This document shows positions 18,473-25,743 of a stretch of DNA of 34,443 nucleotides, piece by piece (position 1 is the stretch's first letter; every line of letters starts with the position of its first letter). The translations under genes were made by a program, and so were the position numbers. A model generated the notes under the pieces. It was not told the DNA's origin, made no database searches, and worked only from the letters and a program-made list of their open reading frames with translations. Location of the stretch: IMG/VR virus record IMGVR_UViG_3300042868_002043, positions 1 to 34,443 of that record; one strand, written 5' to 3'. Source of the stretch: a virus.

Positions 18473-20286
18473 ATATCCTAACAATCGACTTCGAGACATA
18501 TTATTCCCGTGAGTTCTCCCTAACAAAAGTTACCACGGAGGAATACGTTCGTAGCCCTGAGTTCGAAACTATTGGCGTAGCCGTACAGGTCAACGATGGT
18601 GAGCCCGAATGGTTTAGCGGTGATGGTGAAGCCATGCACCAGTTCCTCACCCGATACGATTGGGCTAACAGTTTGGCGTTAGCGCACAACGCCCCGTTCG
18701 ATGGAGCGATTTTGAAGTGGGTCTACGGACTCAGCCCCAAAGGTTGGCTTGACACTTTGTCGATGGGTAGAGCCTTGCATGGTACGCAAGTAGGCGGTAG
18801 CTTGAAGGTGCTGTCAAACTTCTATGGGCTTGGTGAGAAGGGTACAGAGGTTGGTGATGCACTAGGTCTGCGGCGTCAGGACTTCAGCCCCGAGCAGTTA
18901 GCAAGCTATGGTAAGTACTGTGAGAATGACGTTACGCTTACGTGGGAATTGTTTAACGCAATGTCTGCTGGCTTTCCCGCAGTTGAGTTACGCCTGATTG
19001 ATTTGACTGTACGCATGTTCACCGACCCTGTGTTGCAGTTAAACGGAGACCTTATCAAAGACCATTTGTTGCGGGAGAAACAACGCAAAGAAGAACTGCT
19101 TGAGAACTTCGACAAAGAAGACTTGATGAGCAATATAAAGTTTGCAATTATCTTGGAAGGCTATGGCGTAGTACCCCCGATGAAAGTCAGCCCCGCAACA
19201 GGCAAACAAACCTACGCGTTCTCTAAGACAGACGAAGAGTTTAAGGCATTGCTCGAACACGACAACCCACAGGTTCAATCTTTAGTGGCAGCGAGATTGG
19301 GTACTAAGTCTACGATAGAAGAGACAAGGACTGAAAGGTTTCTTGGCATCTCTGAACGTGGCTCATTGCCTGTACCTCTACGCTACTATGCCGCACACAC
19401 AGGGCGATGGGGCGGGGATGACAAACTCAACTTACAGAACCTACAACGTACATCTCCGTTGAAGAAGGCAATCATTGCCCCGGACGGATACATGATGATC
19501 GATTCAGACTCATCACAAATTGAAGCACGTACGCTAGCATGGCTTGCGGAACAGGACGATTTAGTTGACGCATTTGATCGGGGCGAAGATGTATACAAAA
19601 TCATGGCATCTGCTATCTATGGCAAGGGCGTCACGGAGATTACGAAGGACGAGCGATTTGTTGGTAAGACGACAATTCTTGGATGTGGATACGGCATGGG
19701 TGCGAAGAAGTTCCAAGCTCAACTCAAGAACTTTAATGTGGCGATTGACTTGGATGAAGCAACACGGATTATCGACACGTACCGCGCAACGTATCCGAAG
19801 ATTACTGAGCTATGGAAGTCTGCGGCGTCAGCCCTCAAAGCCATATTACAGAATCAGCAGAGCACATTAGGCCGAGGCGATATTTTAAAAATCGAAGGCA
19901 ATGATGGGATTCTTCTGCCCAATGGTTTGTACCTACGCTATCCCAACCTACGCATACTTCAGAACGACGAAGGTAAGTCTGAGCTGGTGTACGACACCAA
20001 GAAGGGCAAAGCAATTATTCCAACACGCATTTATGGTGGCAAGGTAATTGAGAACGTGTGCCAAGCGTTAGCCCGTATTGTGATCGGTGAGCAGATGCTC
20101 ATGGTTGCAAAGAAGTACCGAGTCGTGATGACTGTGCATGATGCCATCGCTTGTATTGCACCCAAAGCAGAAGTTGAGACCGCTTTGGAGTACGTTGAGA
20201 TGTGCATGCGCACCCGCCCGGATTGGGGTATGGAGTTACCACTTAACTGCGAAGCAGGATATGGAGCAAGCTATGGGGACTGCTGA
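18469..20286 (+). CDS. Family A DNA polymerase with 3'-5' exonuclease
   Basis: The 605-residue protein has exonuclease motifs TIDFETYY (Asp 7, Glu 9), AHNAPFDGA and YCENDVTLTW. It then has polymerase motif A (DSDSSQIEART, about 345-355), motif B (GKTTILGCGYG, about 399-409) and motif C (TVHDA, Asp about 558). There is no 5'-3' exonuclease domain, as usual for phages. The residue aligned with E. coli Phe762 is Leu (codon 19678-19680). I start at GTG 18469, which overlaps the nuclease TGA (GTGA); a longer frame from 18409 is inside that gene. It replicates the phage genome with the primase-helicase downstream. Confidence 0.93.
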   Translation: MNILTIDFETYYSREFSLTKVTTEEYVRSPEFETIGVAVQVNDGEPEWFSGDGEAMHQFLTRYDWANSLALAHNAPFDGAILKWVYGLSPKGWLDTLSMGRALHGTQVGGSLKVLSNFYGLGEKGTEVGDALGLRRQDFSPEQLASYGKYCENDVTLTWELFNAMSAGFPAVELRLIDLTVRMFTDPVLQLNGDLIKDHLLREKQRKEELLENFDKEDLMSNIKFAIILEGYGVVPPMKVSPATGKQTYAFSKTDEEFKALLEHDNPQVQSLVAARLGTKSTIEETRTERFLGISERGSLPVPLRYYAAHTGRWGGDDKLNLQNLQRTSPLKKAIIAPDGYMMIDSDSSQIEARTLAWLAEQDDLVDAFDRGEDVYKIMASAIYGKGVTEITKDERFVGKTTILGCGYGMGAKKFQAQLKNFNVAIDLDEATRIIDTYRATYPKITELWKSAASALKAILQNQQSTLGRGDILKIEGNDGILLPNGLYLRYPNLRILQNDEGKSELVYDTKKGKAIIPTRIYGGKVIENVCQALARIVIGEQMLMVAKKYRVVMTVHDAIACIAPKAEVETALEYVEMCMRTRPDWGMELPLNCEAGYGASYGDC

Positions 20287-20947
20287 TGCAGAAAAGAAAG
20301 CACTAAAGGCCGCTAAAGCTAAAGCGTATCGAGAAGCTAATAAAGAACGTATAGCCGCAAAGAAAGCCGCCGATGCAAAAACGGAACATGGTCGTGCGTT
20401 AGATAAAGCGAGGGGTGAGCGATACAGAGCCGCCCATCCTGAGCGAGTACGTGAACTACACAAAGTAGTAAGTGCTAGACGCGCGCCCATAGCAAAAGAA
20501 GAAGCTAAGCAGAAACGAGTTGAGCTAAGGGATAGCTACGTGGCACAACTACTTAAAATGCCAACCGATTTAGTGCCGCTTGAAATCATTGAGGTTGAGC
20601 GTGTTCGAGTAAAGATTAAACGGAAGATACAAGAGTTAGACAATCACCGCACTGAGAAAAAATGTAGTACGTGCAGGGTGTACAAACCAATAATTTCGTT
20701 TAGTAGAAGTTGGGGAAATAAAGACGGGCATACGTACGAATGTTTAATTTGTAGCAGAGAAAGAAAAAGGAGGGATAGACACGAGAAAGGACTAACATAC
20801 ACACCAAGAAAGTTTGACGAGTTTGGGCGCAGGGTGAAACACACCCCCGAAGAATTAAAAGCTGCCAAGATAGCTTATTACTACGCAAATATAGAAACAA
20901 TTCGCGCAAAAGATCGCGCAAGAAACAAACAAAGGAAGAGAACATGA
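20273..20947 (+). CDS. Basic helical protein with zinc finger (224 aa)
   Basis: ATG 20273 (MGTADAEKKALK) has GGAG upstream; ATG 20261 is an alternative, and a frame from 20138 lies in the polymerase gene. Residues 1-125 are very Lys/Arg/Ala-rich helix (AKAKAYREANKERIAAKKAA). Then CSTCRVYKPIISFSRS and CLICSRERKR form a four-cysteine zinc finger of the type often found in phage endonuclease VII-like proteins, but no nuclease core follows. The C-terminus is basic again. DNA or RNA binding is likely, but the role is unknown. Confidence 0.7.
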   Translation: MGTADAEKKALKAAKAKAYREANKERIAAKKAADAKTEHGRALDKARGERYRAAHPERVRELHKVVSARRAPIAKEEAKQKRVELRDSYVAQLLKMPTDLVPLEIIEVERVRVKIKRKIQELDNHRTEKKCSTCRVYKPIISFSRSWGNKDGHTYECLICSRERKRRDRHEKGLTYTPRKFDEFGRRVKHTPEELKAAKIAYYYANIETIRAKDRARNKQRKRT

Positions 20948-21165
20948 AACACATCAGCGAATTAACAGTACAACTATCTGACCTGTACGAAGGACTTAAG
21001 AACGGTACGGTTGAAGTAAAAACCGCCGCCGAGATGAATAACACTGCGGGTAAGATTATCCACACACAACGAGTGCAGTTGGAATATGCGGCACTTCGTA
21101 AAGAACAACCGGACATTGCGTTTATGAAAACCAAAGCTAAACCAAAGGTCAAAGAAGAAGCATGA
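20944..21165 (+). CDS. Small conserved phage protein (73 aa)
   Basis: The protein MKHISELTVQLSDLYEGLKNG is helical, then KTAAEMNNTAGKIIHTQRVQ and a Lys-rich tail (KTKAKPKVKEEA). The 'EL..L...L.NG...VK.A.E..N.AGKI' pattern is one I have seen in phage early regions, with unknown function. Start overlaps the previous stop (ATGA) after AAGGAAGAGAAC. Confidence 0.7.
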   Translation: MKHISELTVQLSDLYEGLKNGTVEVKTAAEMNNTAGKIIHTQRVQLEYAALRKEQPDIAFMKTKAKPKVKEEA

Positions 21166-21257
21166 CTTGGCCTTTCCCGCCATTTCCAAACCCCAAGGAC
21201 AAGGGCACTCATGTGCCCAAGTTCAACCCTGACAACCATGAGGATGCACCGGTATGA
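21162..21257 (+). CDS. Tiny proline-rich peptide (31 aa)
   Basis: ATG overlaps the previous TGA (ATGA) and its own TGA overlaps the next ATG, a chain of 4-base overlaps that argues for translation. The peptide MTWPFPPFPNPKDKG is rich in Pro and aromatic residues, probably unstructured. No family is recognised. Confidence 0.5.
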   Translation: MTWPFPPFPNPKDKGTHVPKFNPDNHEDAPV

Positions 21258-21445
21258 CAATAATTGACAGAGGATGTTGGGAACGTGGGTGCGCTTGCTA
21301 CGATAGCCGAGTAGCTGATGAAACTGTAGAGGTTGCACCACGTAACGACGTATTAGAAGAAGTAGCCAAAGAGTTTGATGCTATGAAGTCTCTCGGTGAT
21401 ACTGCCGCAAGCTTTGCCGCTTTTGTGCGGGGGATGAAGCGATGA
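21254..21445 (+). CDS. Small protein of unknown function (63 aa)
   Basis: MTIIDRGCWERGCACYDSR has three Cys within six residues of each other (positions 8, 13 and 15), followed by an acidic helix (VLEEVAKEFDAMK) and FAAFVRGMKR. The short cysteine cluster could bind metal but the spacing fits no finger I know. It overlaps both neighbours by 4 bases. Confidence 0.6.
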   Translation: MTIIDRGCWERGCACYDSRVADETVEVAPRNDVLEEVAKEFDAMKSLGDTAASFAAFVRGMKR

Positions 21446-21678
21446 TTAAGTACGACGGCTACGACGAAGCAATCATAGGCCCAGCGAGCATTTGGCGTGA
21501 CAGTACTATGGTATCCGTACTAGTTTACGACGCGGAGAAGATACGAGAAATCTTGATGCGAGACGGCATGGATGCCGAGGAAGCGCGGGAGTTCATTGAG
21601 TTCAACATTGAAGGCGGCTACTTAGGAATTGAAACACCTGTGCTAGTTTGGCCTAACGATATATGGGATGAGTCATGA
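21442..21678 (+). CDS. Small conserved phage protein, DGYDEAIIGPA family (78 aa)
   Basis: The opening MIKYDGYDEAIIGPASIW and the stretch VYDAEKIREILMRDGMDAEE with EFIEFNIEGGYLG match a family repeatedly seen in phage genomes, of unknown function. The protein is acidic and compact. It overlaps the nuclease gene downstream by 4 bases. Confidence 0.75.
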   Translation: MIKYDGYDEAIIGPASIWRDSTMVSVLVYDAEKIREILMRDGMDAEEAREFIEFNIEGGYLGIETPVLVWPNDIWDES

Positions 21679-22337
21679 GTATCGTTTGGTCATTCAGTAG
21701 CCTGAAAACATTTCAACAGTGCCCTAAGAAGTACTACCACACTAAGATAGCCAAGGACATTGTTGAGCCGGATACACAGGCAACACTGTATGGAAAGACA
21801 GCTCACACTGTGGCGGAGGAATACATCCGTGATGGAACCCCGATCCCTGAACAGTTTGCGTATATGCAAGCTACCCTAGACGTCTTAAAAGAGATCCCCG
21901 GAGATAAGTTATGCGAAGTAAAACTTGGGTTGACGAAGAACTTAGAGTCGTGCGACTTCGATGCTCCGGATGTATGGTGGCATGGGGTAGCGGATTTGGT
22001 GATTATCAATCGGACGACAGGGACAGCACACTCCATAGACTACAAGACAAGCAAGAGTGCGAGATATGCGGATGTGAAGCAACTCGATCTTGTCGCTTGT
22101 GGATTATTCGCCAAGTTTCCGGAGATCAAAAGGGTGAAGTCGGCTCTCTTGTTTGTAGTCAGCAAGGAATTCGTGAGGGCTATCCACCATTCGGAGATGA
22201 TGCCAAAGTACATAGAACCCGCCGCCCGAGACGTAGCAAGAATTGAGGCGGCGTTAGATAATGGGGTATGGAATCCAATCCAAGGCCCACTGTGCAAGTT
22301 TTGCTCAGTGAAAGAATGTGAATACAACAGGAACTAA
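21675..22337 (+). CDS. Cas4/AddB-like PD-(D/E)XK nuclease with putative Fe-S cluster
   Basis: The 220-residue protein matches the PDDEXK_1 (RecB/AddB/Cas4-like) family: SFSSLKTFQQCPKKYY at the N-terminus, Asp 107 in HGVADLVI, Asp 122 and Lys 124 in IDYKTSK, and Gln 136 in a QLDLVACG helix. One Cys near the start (16) and three near the end (207, 210, 215; CKFCSVKEC) are spaced as in nucleases that bind a 4Fe-4S cluster. It would process DNA ends, with a likely role in recombination-dependent replication. The helicase two genes downstream is a natural partner. The start overlaps the previous stop. Confidence 0.9.
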   Translation: MSIVWSFSSLKTFQQCPKKYYHTKIAKDIVEPDTQATLYGKTAHTVAEEYIRDGTPIPEQFAYMQATLDVLKEIPGDKLCEVKLGLTKNLESCDFDAPDVWWHGVADLVIINRTTGTAHSIDYKTSKSARYADVKQLDLVACGLFAKFPEIKRVKSALLFVVSKEFVRAIHHSEMMPKYIEPAARDVARIEAALDNGVWNPIQGPLCKFCSVKECEYNRN

Positions 22338-22338
22338 C

Positions 22339-22653
22339 ATGCCCTACGTAAATAAACCCCGCCCGTATAAAAAAGAATATCAGCAGCAGATTGCTCGTGG
22401 CGAAAGCCCAGATCGTTTAGAGCGTCAGCGTGCTAGAGAAGGTATAGATAAAAAGAACGCAGACAAAAACAAAGATGGACGTGCTGACGTCCGCGAAGGC
22501 AAAGATGTTGCTCACATCAAGGCACTATCTAAAGGTGGTACAAACGGGAACGGAGTTAAGCTTCAAACCCCATCAGCCAATCGCTCATTCAAACGTGCGT
22601 CAAATCACAAAGTCGTATCAGAAGTAAGCACCAAGGAACGTAAGAAAAAATGA
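22339..22653 (+). CDS. HNH-endonuclease-like small protein (104 aa)
   Basis: ATG 22339 (MPYVNKPRPYKKEYQQQ) follows AGGAACTAAC. The N-terminal half is basic and helical. The second half has KDVAHIKALSKGGTNGNGVKLQT, which resembles the HNH beta-hairpin '(D/A)H..PLSKGG.N...NL...' followed by PSANRSFKR. The first HNH histidine pair is reduced to one His, so activity is uncertain. It may be a homing-like or DNA-processing nuclease or a degraded one. It overlaps the helicase gene by 4 bases. Confidence 0.55.
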   Translation: MPYVNKPRPYKKEYQQQIARGESPDRLERQRAREGIDKKNADKNKDGRADVREGKDVAHIKALSKGGTNGNGVKLQTPSANRSFKRASNHKVVSEVSTKERKKK

Positions 22654-24053
22654 ACCTATCAGAGTATACGTGGCCTCGTCCCCCGGGGTTTACGCCATTC
22701 GAGCATCAGAAGACAACATCAGAATTCCTTACAATAAATCGCAAGGCATTTTGTTTTAACGAGCAAGGCACGGGTAAGACAGCATCAGTTATTTGGGCAG
22801 TCGACTACCTCATGACCATTGGATTAGTGAAGCGTGTATTAGTAATCTGCCCCTTGTCGATTATGAAGTCGGCTTGGCAGAATGATTTGTTTAAGTTTGC
22901 CATTCACCGCACCGTATCAGTCGCTTATGGAGCCGCACGTAAGCGCAAAGAGATTGTGAATCTTGGTGCCGAGTTCGTTGTCATCAACTTCGATGGTGTG
23001 GGCATCGTCAAGAAAGAAATCATGGCGGGTGGGTTTGACCTTATCGTAGTGGATGAAGCGTCAGCCTATAAGAACGCACAGACCGAGCGTTGGAAAGACT
23101 TGCGTGATCTAACAAAAGTTATCAAGGGCTTGTGGATGTTGACGGGTACGCCTGCCGCACAGTCGCCTGTGGATGCTTACGGATTAGCAAAGCTTGTGAA
23201 CCCCAAGGGTGTGTCGCCTTTCTTTGGTCAGTTCCGAGACACAGTGATGATGAAGCTCACTATGTACAAGTGGATACCCAAACCAACTGCACAACTCATC
23301 GTTCACAAAGCATTACAACCCGCCATTCGGTTTGAGAAAGCCGACTGCCTTGATTTGCCGCCCGTTACATTCGTTGAGCGAGATGCACCATTGACACCGC
23401 AGCAGTTAAAGTTCTACAACATACTGAAGAAGCAGATGTTGATTGAGGCTGCTGGCGAAGAAGTATCAGCAGTTAATGCTGCCGTACAAATTAACAAACT
23501 CTTGCAAATAGCTGGAGGTGCGGTGTATACGGATACGAACGAAGTCATTGAGTTTGACGTGAGCAATAGGCTCAACGTAGTGCAAGAGGTAATTGAAGAG
23601 TCAAGCCACAAGGTGCTTGTGTTCGTTCCGTTTACGCATACGATTGAATTACTTGAGAAGCACTTGCAGAAACACAATATTACATGCGAAGTAATTAACG
23701 GCTCGGTTCCTGTAAACAAACGCTCAGATATTGTCAAGCAGTTTCAAGAGCAACCAGAACCAAAAGTATTAATCATCCAACCGAAAGCGGCGTCACACGG
23801 GTTAACTCTAACTGCCGCCAACACAATTATTTGGTATGCTCCATGCACAAGTGTTGAAACGTACTTGCAAGCCAACGCACGTATCGACCGCCCCGGGCAA
23901 GTTAATAACATGACAGTCGTACACATTACGGGTAGCCCCATCGAGGCTAAGATGTACACGATGCTTCAGGGCAATATCAACAATCACCAAAAAGTAATTG
24001 ATCTATACAAGCAAGAAATTTCTTCGGAAACTCTTGACAATGTAAAAAGTTAG
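22650..24053 (+). CDS. Snf2-type SF2 helicase / translocase
   Basis: The 467-residue protein has the SF2 helicase order: Q-like EHQKTT, Walker A NEQGTGKTA (GTGKT 40-44), VICPLSIM, motif II VDEAS (DEAS 135-138), motif III LTGTPAA (about 165-171), then GLTLTAANTIIWY and motif VI ANARIDRPGQ (about 408-417). The DEAS form and the motif VI Q..AR..RPGQ pattern are typical of the Snf2-like branch. Such phage enzymes translocate on double-stranded DNA and can help replication or displace proteins. Length is normal for the compact phage form. Confidence 0.92.
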   Translation: MNLSEYTWPRPPGFTPFEHQKTTSEFLTINRKAFCFNEQGTGKTASVIWAVDYLMTIGLVKRVLVICPLSIMKSAWQNDLFKFAIHRTVSVAYGAARKRKEIVNLGAEFVVINFDGVGIVKKEIMAGGFDLIVVDEASAYKNAQTERWKDLRDLTKVIKGLWMLTGTPAAQSPVDAYGLAKLVNPKGVSPFFGQFRDTVMMKLTMYKWIPKPTAQLIVHKALQPAIRFEKADCLDLPPVTFVERDAPLTPQQLKFYNILKKQMLIEAAGEEVSAVNAAVQINKLLQIAGGAVYTDTNEVIEFDVSNRLNVVQEVIEESSHKVLVFVPFTHTIELLEKHLQKHNITCEVINGSVPVNKRSDIVKQFQEQPEPKVLIIQPKAASHGLTLTAANTIIWYAPCTSVETYLQANARIDRPGQVNNMTVVHITGSPIEAKMYTMLQGNINNHQKVIDLYKQEISSETLDNVKS

Positions 24054-24061
24054 AGTACACT
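24034..24061 (+). promoter_or_regulatory. Weak candidate promoter at the helicase gene end
   Basis: TTGACA (24034-24039) inside the helicase gene, 16 bases, then TACACT (24056-24061). The -35 is perfect but the -10 is weak. It would drive the gap with the structured element and the gene at 24179. Confidence 0.35.
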
Positions 24062-24068
24062 TGTATTT

Positions 24069-24158
24069 GTGTGGCAGTGGTAGGCAATGGGTTAGCGCCA
24101 TTGTTGACTGTAAATGTTTTGAAAACACTGCTTCATGTGAACTGCTACTGCCGCACAC
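24069..24158 (+). ncRNA. Structured intergenic element, possible small RNA or leader
   Basis: This 125-base gap has nested pairing. An outer stem GTGT (24069-24072) plus GGCAGTG (24073-24079) pairs with TACTGCC (24146-24152) plus ACAC (24155-24158) with a 2-base bulge. Inside are a hairpin CAATGG/CCATTG (24085-24090, 24098-24103), a palindrome TGTTTT-G-AAAACA (24115-24127) and TTCA-TG-TGAA (24132-24141). The three-arm, closed outline is tRNA-sized (80 bases) but lacks tRNA features. It may be a leader structure, protein-binding RNA or DNA cruciform. Confidence 0.4.
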
Positions 24159-24178
24159 CCAACCATTAGGAGAATCAG

Positions 24179-24604
24179 ATGGACGAAGAAGTCAAGGATA
24201 GAGTCACCCCCATGGACTTAGCAGTGCTAACGTCTATCTACATCAAGATCAGAGACAAGCGTGCCGACAACAAGCGCATGTTTGAAGCTGAAGACAACGA
24301 CCTCAAAGAGCAAGCGGAAGTGTTAGAAGCACAGATGCTTGATATATGCAAAGACATGAATGCTGATAGCATTCGCACCCCACACGGCACAATCATTCGC
24401 TCGGTAAAGTCACGGTACTGGACGAACGATTGGGATTCAATGTACGACTTCATAGAGGAGCACGGTGCATTTGGCCTGTTAGAGAAGAGACTTCATCAAA
24501 CAAACATGAAGGAGTTTTTATCTGAGAATCCCGAAGTTCTACCACTTGGCCTCAATGTGGAGAATTCTTATTCCGTGGTAGTTAGACGTTCAAAGGAAAA
24601 ATGA
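24179..24604 (+). CDS. Conserved phage protein, Gam-like helical (141 aa)
   Basis: ATG 24179 follows TTAGGAGAATCAG. The N-terminal half is a long charged helix (IKIRDKRADNKRMFEAEDND and KEQAEVLEAQMLDIC), then ADSIRTPHGTIIRSVKSRYW, YDFIEEHGAFGLLEKRLHQ and LPLGLNVENSYSVVVRR. This order is familiar from phage replication clusters beside single-strand-binding genes. The helical part resembles host-nuclease-inhibitor or Gam-like proteins in outline only. Function unknown. Confidence 0.75.
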   Translation: MDEEVKDRVTPMDLAVLTSIYIKIRDKRADNKRMFEAEDNDLKEQAEVLEAQMLDICKDMNADSIRTPHGTIIRSVKSRYWTNDWDSMYDFIEEHGAFGLLEKRLHQTNMKEFLSENPEVLPLGLNVENSYSVVVRRSKEK

Positions 24605-24605
24605 A

Positions 24606-25490
24606 ATGAGTAATCTCACAATCATCAACGAAGACTTGCCCGACTTCCTGCAATCAGCAGGTGTTAGCGCACTTACAAAACAACTCGCCGGTAAGACTGG
24701 CGTTAAGCGCATCGTGCCCAAAAACGGAATTTTCCGTAAGACGGTTGGCGGTGAAGAGATGGGGAAGGTCAAAGGCAACTTGGACGTCATCATCGTTAAT
24801 GCGTCCCCTGCCGTGGGTCGTATCTTCTATGCAAAAGCATGGACTCCCGATGCCGAGCCTACTGCGCCCGACTGCTTCTCTAATGATGGTCGCACACCTG
24901 ATGCGGGTGCAGAGAACCCACAAGCTGAGCGTTGCGACAACTGCCAACAGAACATCAAAGGTTCAGGCATGGGCAACTCTAAGTCTTGCCGCTATTCACG
25001 TCGTATCGCTATGGTGTTGAAAGAGGATTTCGGTACTTCACTCGAAGGCGAAGTCTATCAAATGAACTTAGCTTCTAAGTCGCTGTTCGGCGAAGGCGCG
25101 GGTGAAAACACTCACACCTTTGAAAACTATTCTAAGTACTTGTCCAACAACGGCAAGAGCTTGGACTACGTTGTTACGCAGATCAGCTTCAACGAAGAGA
25201 ACGACAACCAATCTGTGTTGTTCACGCCGACTGGCTACATTAACAAAGCGCAGTACGCTGTGACTAGCGAAGTAGCTAAGAAACCTGAAGTGCTGAAGAT
25301 GGTCGTTATGACACCATACCAAGCTGACATGGCGGGTAAGCAAGCCAAGTTAGAAGCGCCGAAAGCCGCCGCGCCTAAAGTTGAGTCTCCTATTGAGGAA
25401 CCCACTAAGCGTGAAAAGAAAGCTGACCCTAAGCCCACAGTTAAGAAAGACCTTGACTCTGTGGTGAAGGCTTGGAGCGACGAGGATTAA
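24606..25490 (+). CDS. Putative single-stranded DNA-binding protein with zinc motif
   Basis: The 294-residue protein has a central beta-rich part with VDVIIVNASP, a possible zinc cluster (CFSNDGRTPDAG with CDNCQQNIKG and KSC), then aromatic strands. It ends with a Pro/Lys linker and an acidic tail (VVKAWSDED). The linker plus acidic tip is typical of SSB-type proteins, which use it to recruit partners. Its place between the Gam-like gene and the primase-helicase supports that role. The fold is not certain, because I see no canonical OB signature. Confidence 0.6.
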   Translation: MSNLTIINEDLPDFLQSAGVSALTKQLAGKTGVKRIVPKNGIFRKTVGGEEMGKVKGNLDVIIVNASPAVGRIFYAKAWTPDAEPTAPDCFSNDGRTPDAGAENPQAERCDNCQQNIKGSGMGNSKSCRYSRRIAMVLKEDFGTSLEGEVYQMNLASKSLFGEGAGENTHTFENYSKYLSNNGKSLDYVVTQISFNEENDNQSVLFTPTGYINKAQYAVTSEVAKKPEVLKMVVMTPYQADMAGKQAKLEAPKAAAPKVESPIEEPTKREKKADPKPTVKKDLDSVVKAWSDED

Positions 25491-25491
25491 T

Positions 25492-25740
25492 ATGCCCTAT
25501 GGTTACAGCCAAAGCTTGGTGTACGCAAATAGAAAAGCAAGCATCAAGTCTTTGGGTGTGGCCTTGGGTCGTGTTTGTATCCGCGCAAACATCAGCGTTA
25601 GCGAAGTTGCAGGAGCCTTCGGGGTAACTCGGATGACTATCTACAATTGGTTCAAGGGGGATTCTGTCCCCTACCATAGCTACGATGAAGCCATTAGCGA
25701 TTACATAAACCATACCCAAGCCACCATCCAAATAAAGTAA
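25492..25740 (+). CDS. Small helix-turn-helix protein (82 aa)
   Basis: The middle (about residues 33-60) has ISVSEVAGAFGVTRMTIYNW followed by FKGDS, a clear Cro/CI-type helix-turn-helix with the turn glycine in place. The protein is 82 residues with a basic N-terminal part and no other domain. It lies between the SSB-like and primase-helicase genes with 1- and 3-base spacing. It is a candidate regulator, perhaps binding the 14-bp palindromes, but no sequence evidence ties it to them. Confidence 0.8.
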   Translation: MPYGYSQSLVYANRKASIKSLGVALGRVCIRANISVSEVAGAFGVTRMTIYNWFKGDSVPYHSYDEAISDYINHTQATIQIK

Positions 25741-25743
25741 AAC

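Noticed and set aside
20273-20947. Endonuclease VII call from the four-Cys finger
   Set aside because: No HNH-like catalytic core follows the finger.
20700-21341. 213-residue minus-strand frame
   Set aside because: Antisense shadow of three overlapping plus-strand genes that have chained ATGA overlaps.
18520-23122. Further palindrome copies (13423, 18520, 23109: CTAACAAAAG with altered right arm)
   Set aside because: Each has two or three mismatches in the core or right arm and lies inside coding sequence (LTKV or NKSQ); may be chance or decayed copies.
24073-24152. tRNA gene (7-bp acceptor-like stem, D-loop-like AATGGGTTA, CTGTAAA like a Tyr anticodon loop)
   Set aside because: The anticodon and T stems do not pair around those loops, the T-loop is not TTCRANY in register and no CCA or fitting discriminator follows. 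Kept only as a structured element.
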